A stretch of DNA of 64,000 nt from Hermetia illucens (Eukaryota > Arthropoda > Insecta > Diptera > Stratiomyidae). The notes below the pieces were generated by a model, which saw nothing but the letters and a program-made list of their open reading frames with translations, had not been told where the DNA came from and did no database searches. Both the position numbers and the translations under genes were made by a program. Each line of letters begins with the position of its first letter. The stretch's first letter is position 1. The stretch covers positions 164,228,091 to 164,292,090 of the forward strand of contig NC_051849.1 in assembly GCF_905115235.1 (NCBI RefSeq), in the 5' to 3' direction. Of this stretch, positions 56,241 to 64,000 are shown piece by piece.

Positions 56241-56580
56241 ACGAAGAAGAATAAGGATAGGAGAATACAACTTTGAGACCATTGACAATTTCTCCTATCT
56301 AGGGTCGAAAATCGCAACCGATAACAACTACGATGATGAAATCCGCGCACGGTTGTTGTCAGCCAACAGAGCCTATTTCAGCTTACAAAGACTGTTCCGC
56401 TCGAAACGTCTCACCATAGGGTCAAAGCTCTTACTGTACAAGACTATGATCTTGCCAGTCCTCATGTATTCCTCGATAACTTTGGTTCTTAGCAAGAAAA
56501 ATTGCGAACTCTTGGCCGCGTTCGAGAGAAGAATCCTCCGAAGAATTTTTGGCTACCGGATGTTGCGCCGTTGATGATGA
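56241..56580 (+). mobile_element. RTE-like LINE 3' fragment nested in R1-type LINE
   Basis: It begins after VKYLNT of the host LINE with RIRIGEYNFETIDNFSYLGSKIATDNNYDDEIRARLLSANRAYF, then SLQRLFRSKRLTIGSKLLLYKTMILPVLMYSS and AFERRILRRIFG, and jumps straight to the family end GTTGCGCCGTTGATGATGAT (56562-56581). The IYERYHD and RRRGRPCL blocks are missing. Host LINE sequence resumes at AANKAAAEV. Confidence 0.75.
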
Positions 56581-57700
56581 TGATGAAAGCAGCAGCGAAC
56601 AAGGCTGCGGCTGAAGTTTAAGCGTTATGTAGGCTAATGGCAAATATTGGGTCCTATGTCAAACAGGCGATGTCTCCTGATGACGTCCATTCAATTTTCC
56701 CTGCTCTACTGTGCAGGGGTATGGGGTGACGCTCTTGGCAAAGAGGTATATAGTAAGCGTCTCGTGCAAGTACAGACACGGGGAGCTATACGGGTGGCGT
56801 CTGCGTACCGCATTGTCTCTGAACCGGCCGTAATGATGATCGCGGGAGTGATCCCCGTGGCCCTTCTTGCTAAGGAGCGTCAAGCCATATACAAACGCAA
56901 GGGAGATGAGCCAAGGGAGGTGGTTGCTCGTGAAGAACGGCAACACACTCTAGATGAGTGGCAACTCTCTTGGTAAAATGAAACTAGAGGCTGCGCGGCT
57001 CATTAGCAACTTAGGTGCGTGGCTGAATCGGAAGCGTAGTGAGACTGACTATTTCCTTACTCAGTTCCTGGGGCATGAAGGTTTTCACTCTTACCTGCAC
57101 AAGATTGGAAAGGTACGATCTCCGGATTGTGTGTTTTGTAATGGAGTTGTGGACGACGCCTGTCGCACTATTTTTTCTTGTGGAAGGTGCGATGGGATTC
57201 GTCAGCAGCTCTATTTAAACACATCTCTCCCCAGACAATATTGTCGAGGAGATGTTGAGGAGCGCTGACAAGTGGAAGTGTGTTTCTCATTACGTTCGGG
57301 TGCTTCTCGTTGCAAAGAAGATAGAGCTCGACCGCTGGAGGAGCTGGATGGAAGGGGTTCCCTGGAACTGACAATTCCCTTCCTTCAGAAGATCATCCTG
57401 GCTTATCGAATTCGACAAAAATGAAAGAGCTATTCGAAAACCCCCAAATTGACCGTGAAGATCCGTCCGCAAATAATGAAGATCCACGGAGATGTGTCTT
57501 TGCCCGTTTGTATCCTTGCTAGTGTTATGACGAGAGAACTTTTTTTTTCTCGTCGTCACTCCTTCCTTGTATTTAGGGTTCCTCCCATTGTATTTGAAGC
57601 GACAGGGAGTGAACATTTAGGTTGCAGGCCAGAATCTCATCTGGCCCCCCCTGAAAAGGAAATGAAAACGTAGGCCGCTCTTCGCGTAGGTGCTCGAATC

Positions 57701-58199
57701 AACTCAGTGCTAGGCCTTCCCCGTCCAGTCAGTGTGCTATAATTTTTGTTTTGTTTTTTGTCCTCTCCCTTATTAGGCCGTTTGGTAGTTTACCTCCTTT
57801 GGTAAAGAGAATTTTGGTGGTATCAACGTTTATCAATACTTCTCGTCTCTATTAAAGTAGTTTATTGGGGACGTTTGGTTGGTTGACCGCCTTGGCGATC
57901 GTGTTGGTGCCAAGGTAATGCAACGCCTCCTCTCTTTGTAATAGCAGGCTCAGGTGAACACCTGACTCCCATAAGTCCTAGAGGACCACGCCGTCAGGCC
58001 CAGCATACCCTAGAATTCGCATTGCCGAAGCTGCGGAGAAGCGGGGGAAACCCTCAGGTTCTTCCTCTGTAATTACCCAGCTCTAGCTAGAGTCAGACTA
58101 CGGACACTGGGCAAAACATTCTTTGGGGACCTCAGTGAGGTTTCTAGTTGCAGGGTGGCAAAACTGTTTTTCTTCGTGAATACTGCGGGTTGACTCTGA
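57701..58199. other. Unassigned
   Basis: Probably the 3' UTR end of the R1-type LINE (T-rich near 57735-57760) followed by decayed sequence. Confidence 0.3.
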
Positions 58200-58850
58200 A
58201 GGTCCGAGCCGACTGGACTCTGCGTCCCTTCTCTCATAACAGCAGTCACGCTAATTGGGCTTCTCGGAACAGTCGCTGATACCTACTTGCCCTACCCCGA
58301 CACGTACCCGAGCAAGGTTTTGTCAGATGCCACTTTGGCATTGAGATCACCCACCGCAATCACAAAGTCACCTTTAGGAAGCCTCCCCTGAACTGCGTTT
58401 AATTGCTCATAGAAAGCATCCTTCTCAACAACATCGGAAAAATCCGTTGGTGCGTAGCATTGTACAATTGTGATGCTCCTTAACCTGGACCGGAATCCTG
58501 ATTTCAAAAGTCTGCTAGAAACCGGCTCCTAGGTCAGAAGCAACAGGCACTGGATTCGCATCTGCCACCACTTGGCTTTCTAGAATACAAAAGCATGTTC
58601 CCGGTAATGGCAAGAGGAAGGGGAGTACTCTGACAGAGTCCGACTATCTTACTTCGGAGTCCCAGAATGTAAGGTTTATATCGTTGGAATTCCACTCAAA
58701 TTGGAAAAAGGGACTATTCTTAGGACCTTCGCTATCGTTGTCGAGAAGCTTAGGTACATTCCAGAAACCAATCATAGTTCGTTTTCGATAGCCAAAGGTC
58801 TTGATCGTGAGGCCAGTCCCTAACCGAGATGTTGTTGATGTACCGGTAGC
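58200..58850 (-). mobile_element. RTE-like LINE endonuclease remnant, minus strand
   Basis: The minus-strand open stretch at 58292-58507 reads RLRSITIVQCYAPTDFSDVVEKDAFYEQLNAVQGRLPKGDFVIAVGDLNAKV; CYAPT and GDLNAKVG are APE-type endonuclease motifs of RTE-like LINEs. Flanking parts (YHSGT-like near 58660) are too decayed for exact edges. Confidence 0.65.
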
Positions 58851-59190
58851 AATAAAGTTTCAAAATTTGTAGGTTGCTTGCCCATAAATTTCTTTCCCTT
58901 TTAGTCGCCGCTCACGGCAGACGGAGAAGACTTTGAGTGTATTCCTAAGCCTCACCTAACAGGGCAATCTACAGAACACCACAGTTAGACCGTCTTTTTC
59001 CAAAGCATGCTTTGTTCATAGGAAAGATATGTATATTGATTAATGCAAAATTAAGTAAAAAACAATGTTGTACATTTACAACTTCCCTCAAAATTATGCT
59101 ACAATTTCAGAACAATCGTGCATTATTTTCCTATTAAAAAAAAATAATGAAATAACATAAAAACTCCGAGCGTCACACTATAAAACTATC
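58851..59190. other. 3' flank of lipase gene 6
   Basis: AT-rich, no recognised feature. No AATAAA seen close to the minus-strand stop; AATAAT-like variants occur. Confidence 0.35.
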
Positions 59191-60336
59191 TTAAGAAAAT
59201 AAGTGCATGTACGGAATTTTACCCTTGGCAAACGGATATTTTTCACCAACTGGAACGTAAAACACACCGCTGCCCTTAAAGTCGAGTAAGTCGCCTCCCA
59301 TTTTGACTGTTACTCCAATATTGCATGTCATGTTCTCAATGTTACCATAAGATTCACATTGGACTCCGTAAAAATTACTTCTACCTTCAAGCGATTCTGC
59401 AAAATATCTCACAGCTCTCTCATGTGAACAACTTCCTAATAAATCTGCTCCGCAGCCAGGTTGACGTCTACCCCAATTCGGATAATATGAAGAATCTCCT
59501 ATTGGTTTTGCAAATCCTTTGAAGGCAGTATTGGTATGAATGTTTTCAACGTACTCTGCGTCGTTTGCATCTAAGCGTTCATTTGGTCTATCAATTGAAA
59601 AAAGTGGCTGAGCTGGGTCCAGGCCAAAAATAGCACGGATTCGCCCGCGTTTGACGTGTTTTCCAGTTATCCCAGCTACATGTGCCCCTAAGCTGTGACC
59701 AATGATATAGGTGGAAGCTAGGTTGAGTCCATGGTTCCTGTGCAAGAAATCAATAAATGCTGCTACTTGCTTCCCAGCTTCTCTTACATTAACCGTAGCG
59801 TTCAAGTAGGAGCTGGAAGCTAATGGACACCAGTCGACTATGAAGATATTATAGTCTCCCCGAGCAAGGTAATTTGCTTGACATAAGACGTTGATAACAT
59901 CACTAGGTCCCCCCCTCCAACCGTGAATCAGAAATCTGGAAGATGTGCAGTAAATATAAAAATATTTGTGAGTAACTTTGTATTTGATTTGATTTAGATA
60001 GTGTCAGAAAGAACTCAAACTGAAGTACATACCTAGAAGGATTTTGTGGATTAAACTCCGAATTTTCAACAGATTCTTCATTATCTAAAACGATTTCATC
60101 TGGTTTTAAAGGATTTCTCCTAGTAAAAAGCAAGAAGCTGACATTTGCCTTTTCGTTGTTTTGGGCGTTATACTTCGAAATAGGGTCGAGTTCCTCTGTT
60201 CCTCCAGTAAAGGCCATATCTCGGGAAGCGACTGTTATTTTGGAAAATATTGTATCGGATTGGAAATTTAAAAAACAGAATCACTAATCTTACCGATACC
60301 AGTAATTAAGAATAGAAAAGCAAAGTTTATCTTCAT
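59191..60336 (-). CDS. Secreted phospholipase A1-type lipase (gene 6), three exons
   Basis: Minus strand; exons 60336-60294, 60231-60033 and 59935-59191, all GT-AG, 43 + 199 + 745 = 987 nt, 328 residues. Exon 1 codes the signal peptide (MKINFAFLFLITGIVA); I chose the ATAACAG acceptor for exon 2 because it completes this peptide, while a second AG 12 bases later is possible. HGW at 85-87; Ser162 in GHSLGAH, Asp187 in GLDPA, His252 in CSHERA; 7-residue lid between Cys242 and Cys250. The C-terminus is variable. Closest in layout to gene 5, to which it points tail to tail. A TATAAAC (60493-60499) and an AGATAAC lie upstream, with a possible 5' UTR intron donor near 60406. Likely an active secreted phospholipase A1-type enzyme. 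Confidence 0.9.
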
Positions 60337-61949
60337 TTAGCTAAAATGGTTGGTCCTTCAATCTCCGCAGTGGATAGAAAAGTTCTGAGGATTTTGTATT
60401 GAACTTACTTTTCGGTGTTTTCACTACACTTGTTATCTTTGTGACTATACAAACAAATCTAAGGAAAATATTGTGTACGTCTAATGAAGTTAGTTTATAA
60501 AATTTTATTATAACATGGCACCCGGAATAAAGTAAAAGTGGTTAACCACCAGCACCACGAAATAAACACTGATTCCAGTAAAGAGTCACCGTCGAAGCGA
60601 TATGGGCTTTGGCACAATTTTTATTGCCAATAAACTGAAATTAATAGTTTTCATTAAAAATAGACATTCCACTTGCGTACAAAAGAACATTATCGCATCC
60701 ACTGCACCTTAAGATAGTTTTTGCATATCATGCAACTGCCATCTTCAACTGCTCTGCATTCCAAGATAAAGTTTTGGGGAAAAAGATATTGGGAGTATAA
60801 GGATAGTCACCACTTCAACTTCATTTGGAGTATAGAATAACATAGAAACAAGCATATATGTAAGTAAAGGGGAATTGTAGAAATTGCGTATTCTTAGCAC
60901 TGTTTCACACGGAACAGATGGTTTTTGGTTGCAACAGCAAATGAATGAAATCCTTTTACACATACAAAGTTTTCACACGGTATTATGTTCTGTGTTTCCT
61001 ACTGAAGCATCCACTCAGTCGTAAGCGATTAGTGATGCCGGTGCTACTTACGTCCATACACTTGCCGAAAATTAGAACTTGTTAAACGACCTACTCCCTA
61101 AAAGTTAGCTAATTACTAGAGAGCTAAGTACAGCAGTTACTCGGTAGAAAAATGGAGTCTACTAAACGCTCTAATTTCGTGAACACCACAATGAAAAGCA
61201 GGATCGATATTGCATTTTTCCATTGAATTTCTACTACATATCAACCTCACGTGGTAAATCTGAAAGCAGTGATAACGAGAATCCTGAGAACATGCGACAT
61301 GAGTATGACTGCGACCGCGGTAAATTGCATTCCAATATTTCCGAACTTCTACCCCCAGAAGCGCGAAATTTGGTTCAACATAGGGGAGGGAAGCTTTGTG
61401 AGGTATAACATAACCTACTCACGACAGCAATATTTCCAATTCATAGTAGTGCTACCGCCACATAATTACAGAGTCGGTGCCAGATAGCTCATATAACAGC
61501 TCACGCGAACAATTAATGGTTGTATTCCAGCCAGGAAGAGAAAACGCAGCAGCTCATGGAAAGCATTTGCAGAATCTCAATGATACTGCAATCTATGGGT
61601 AAGACCCCTACTGTTTGCTCTTCAATCGATGATGACGACATTGGATGATCAGTCCCTGTGAACTGCAACCGCGTTTGCTGACAAGGTCAACGCCGTGCTT
61701 CGTTCGATACCAAGCACCAGACATGCAAACATTCTCGCCTTCAGCAGCGGAAATACACTTAACGCAGCTAATTCGACAATTGTTAAGCGAACTCGCAGAG
61801 CTGCGAGCGGAGGTACGTGCAGTTATTCGCCCCGCTAGTCTACCTCTGGAAAAAACGACAAGTGAGTTTTTTCCTTGGGGCAATATACAATGGTCTTTCA
61901 GGCTGAAGTGTATATGATCCTAAGGGCGGCAACCTGGATGACTGACGAG
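60337..61949. other. Intergenic region upstream of gene 6
   Basis: It includes the candidate promoter of gene 6 and then about 1.4 kb with no recognised feature. Frames at 61251-61487 and 61645-61917 have no motif. Confidence 0.45.
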
Positions 61950-62640
61950 CTACATTGAGGGCGTTGAGCGTCCTTTGATCACTTCAAAAATCGTTCAGGA
62001 ATGTAGAAATCGATTGAATTCTATTTCTAGATTCAATACGGTAAAACTGCTTTGGGTACCCGGCCATTGTGGTATAGAGGGAAATGAAATCTCGGACGCT
62101 TTAGCAAAAGCGGGTTCAATTTCCCCCATGCTCGGAACTAACGGTTGGGGTGTCAAAAACTGGGAACAAGTTTCCCATAATGACAGGTGGCTGAGCCTGC
62201 TAAACACTCCAAACTTTTCCTGTCGGAACCAAATAAACATATTGCAAAGTTTATCCTGTCGAAAAGCAAGAAGACTTTCAGAAATATTGTGGGTATTCTT
62301 ATTGGTCATAATTCACTATCTAAGCACACATTCAGAATAGGAATTCTCTAAGATGAAACGTGTCCCTCCTGCAATAAAGAAGCGAAATCCACGGAATATC
62401 TTCTATTTGAGTGCTTCGCTTATGGATGCATTAAACATCAGATTTTTGGTGCTGATGTGCTCTAACTGCAGCGGGTAGGATAACATCCACTAACGAAAAT
62501 CCTGCGATACATAAAGGAATCTGAAATATTCCGTTAGACGGGTTGAGGAGGAGTACAATCGACCACTCGGGCTTGAGTGGTCAGAAGCTTTGCCTCTTCC
62601 CCACCTCAAACACGCGTACATACACACACCCGGCGAGTCC
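61950..62640 (+). mobile_element. LOA/I-like LINE 3' end with RNase H remnant
   Basis: An open stretch from 61975 codes ITSKIVQECRNRLNSISRFNTVKLLWVPGHCGIEGNEISDALAKAGS, the C-terminal half of a LINE RNase H domain (WVPGH.GI.GNE..D.LAK), followed after a frame change by CPSCNKEAKSTEYLLFECFAY (62360-62420) and IFGADVL. The 3' UTR (62490-62640) matches the minus-strand LINE end at 13790-13930, defining a common 3' end. Confidence 0.75.
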
Positions 62641-63370
62641 AACCAGACGGAAATGTCAACCTTCTCAGTCCAGGTCGCATACAAAATGCCGGTCCAAAAT
62701 CTTCACCACCAGAGTATATGTTGGTACCACTGGAGGTTAAATTCTGAGGTTATTAAATGTGCGAAACTATGTATTATAGTTGGGCTTCGGACAATGCGAA
62801 TGGCCTCATTTCATCTCCTTCACGATGCCTGTTGACGTTCGGCCGAAATATGATAGGAAAACACTATCGTCTATAGACGCTGGCGCTGATAAAAGTATAA
62901 GAGCCATATGAAAAGAGCCGGTCCCAAATATCCAGGCAAAGCCAACAGCCGATCACGTGGCTAAGAGGTGCAAGCAGAGGCGTCTATATCTGACCCTTCG
63001 GTTCGACAGAGTAGGTATGAATGCGAGAATGAATCCGCAAATAGTGCTGCAATGTTGAGTTTGCTAAAAAATTCATTCAACGGGCCTATTAGTAACGCCG
63101 ACCAACTCCAACGTGATGGCCAACGACACCGGAGGGGAAATGATCCCGAACCAACACCGAGAAACCGTTGCGACAATACCCGATTCTGACATCCTGAAAA
63201 CTGATGAAACTCTCGTTCAGAAACCTACAGGAGCAAACCTATCCAAATCCAATACCGACTAGATTTGCTAACTGTTATCAGGCAGGACTTCAGAAATTTT
63301 GTTTTGTCCAATATTAGCAGTTCAACACGGCCAGCTGAATCATCGTAATATCATAATTGTATTATACTTC
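62641..63370. other. Unassigned
   Basis: No recognised coding or repeat structure; a frame at 62968-63189 is of low complexity without motif. Confidence 0.35.
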
Positions 63371-63379
63371 AGGGTTCAT

Positions 63380-64000
63380 TGAAATGCTCTTCAGTTCCCA
63401 AGAACTTCTCGAGAGGCCGGCACTCCTTCTCCTCTGCTCTGCGAAAATTGCTATTGGAGCAACTCACTTAGCAATCTTGGGAGAGTAAATAATACTGCAT
63501 GCCATAGCCAGCAATGCAATTGTCACTATTCCTTCTTGTGTGACCTACCCACTGTCATTTCCCCCTTCCAATCACATCGGGTACGGATGCCAGGTCTACG
63601 CGCCGATCAAGTTCTTGATTTGAAATAGTATGAGGCCAGCGTATTTCAATGATATGTTGTGGGCAGGTGTTGTTGGCTCTGACCTTCGGGTGAAAGTGGT
63701 GGTGACTTTCCGAGTGCGGTTCTCATATAGCAACTCAGCAAAAAACATTAACACAGACAAACGCATTTCCAGGTTTTAGACAAGGGAGCGAAAGAGGATC
63801 AAGCGTTGGAAGATATCCAGCTTGGTGCTGCCTGTCGGCAGAAATCGCGTTTTTCAGATATATGGTAAATTCAGCTATGCCTTCGATGTTCTGCTTAGTA
63901 ATGCAGATAGGGAGAGTCGATGCCCCACCAGACGGTGGGAGAAGGCACAGACGTTGTCATTGTTCATTGATGGTGGCAACATGCAACCCTGGCAGACTCC
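63380..64000 (-). mobile_element. LINE RT remnant running off the right edge, minus strand
   Basis: Minus strand from 64000: GVCQGCMLPPS (the GVRQGC.LSP RT motif, about 63960-63998), FVCVNVF in the thumb region, IRWPHTISNQEL (about 63615-63650), then VIGRGK, QWVGHTRRNSDNCIAG (about 63515-63570). Same family as 51745-52200. The catalytic box lies between and is not readable. The element continues beyond the window. Confidence 0.6.

Larger units (their letters stand above)
53500..57700 (+). mobile_element. R1-clade LINE, near full length, decayed, with nested RTE-like tail
   Basis: ORF1: KVARRRRSRLPALLIKPTEVK (53670-53740), CPEVTNVRIGITSVNSRGQKLAVVEVAEHYEKT (53970-54080), and CCHC knuckles RRAACRKCGQPDHKANTC (54208-54261). 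ORF2: endonuclease start near 54400 (LLAPFAAETKADLVLISEQYRN), WGDFNGRALEW near 54650, linker RSAINKSKARSW (55150-55190), RT 55284-55952 (KKAPGPDGIPAKIYKLVFQHRPDLLFGLFNACL, LVTLDVGNAFNSVRW), then a break with an RTE-like insert at 56241-56580. The tail is EPAVMMIAGVIPVALLAKERQAIYKR and CVFCNGVVDDACRTIFSCGRCDG. Three copies of this family lie in the window. Confidence 0.8.

Noticed and set aside
1-64000. LTR retrotransposons, endogenous viruses or Polintons
   Set aside because: No long terminal repeats, capsid, integrase, envelope or primer-binding-site patterns were seen; all retroelement pieces fit LINE or Penelope-like classes.

Overview
This window looks like a repeat-dense stretch of an insect nuclear genome, most likely a fly (Diptera). 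The evidence is short spliced genes with small introns, TATA boxes just upstream of starts, GATA-type motifs, and a typical dipteran mix of transposable elements: R1, Jockey, LOA/I, RTE-like and Penelope-like retroelements, a mariner relic, and short elements with GACA/GACG arrays like DINE-1/mini-me. I cannot name the species from sequence alone.

Host genes. Six members of one secreted lipase family (pancreatic-lipase fold, short-lid phospholipase A1 type) are spread across the window: 255-1002 (+, partial), 21822-23023 (+), 33470-34750 (+), 44601-45718 (+), 46102-53168 (+) and 59191-60336 (-). Three (21.8, 33.5 and 44.6 kb) share a two-exon layout, an N-terminal leader of the type SPIDY.P.EW, and GLDAA around the catalytic Asp. 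Two others (46.1 and 59.2 kb) have a separate 43-nt signal-peptide exon and GLDPA. All share a phase-2 intron just before the HGW motif. Five keep a Ser-Asp-His triad. The 46.1-53.2 kb gene has Asn for Ser and Asp for His, so it should be a non-catalytic homologue. The 21.8 and 33.5 kb genes are recent duplicates that also share about 450 bp of upstream DNA with an ordered set of GATA-like motifs and a TATA box. The only other convincing host gene is a single-exon S1 serine protease homologue (8526-9503) with His to Arg and Ser to Cys changes.

Transposable elements fill most of the rest. An R1-clade LINE lies at 2.6-6.3 kb (interrupted by a mariner relic), 28.5-32.1 kb (-) and 53.5-57.7 kb (+, carrying an RTE-like tail). 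LOA/I-like LINEs lie at 10.4-11.0, 13.8-17.0 (-), 35.8-38.5 and 62.0-62.6 kb. A Jockey LINE at 17.1-20.6 kb carries a complete 845-bp DINE-1-like element inside ORF1. A 5'-truncated R1 copy at 36.0-37.36 kb has a clear 12-bp target-site duplication. RTE-like copies lie at 9.9, 26.1-27.5, 35.2-35.8, 39.6-40.9 and 56.2-56.6 kb. A Penelope-like tail with a GIY-YIG domain lies at 24.0-25.0 kb (-). The roughly 6-kb intron of the 46.1-53.2 kb gene holds pieces of at least four LINEs and an orphan signal-peptide-like exon at 50.6 kb.

I saw no convincing tRNA, rRNA, CRISPR or LTR-retrotransposon signature. Edges of decayed elements are approximate.
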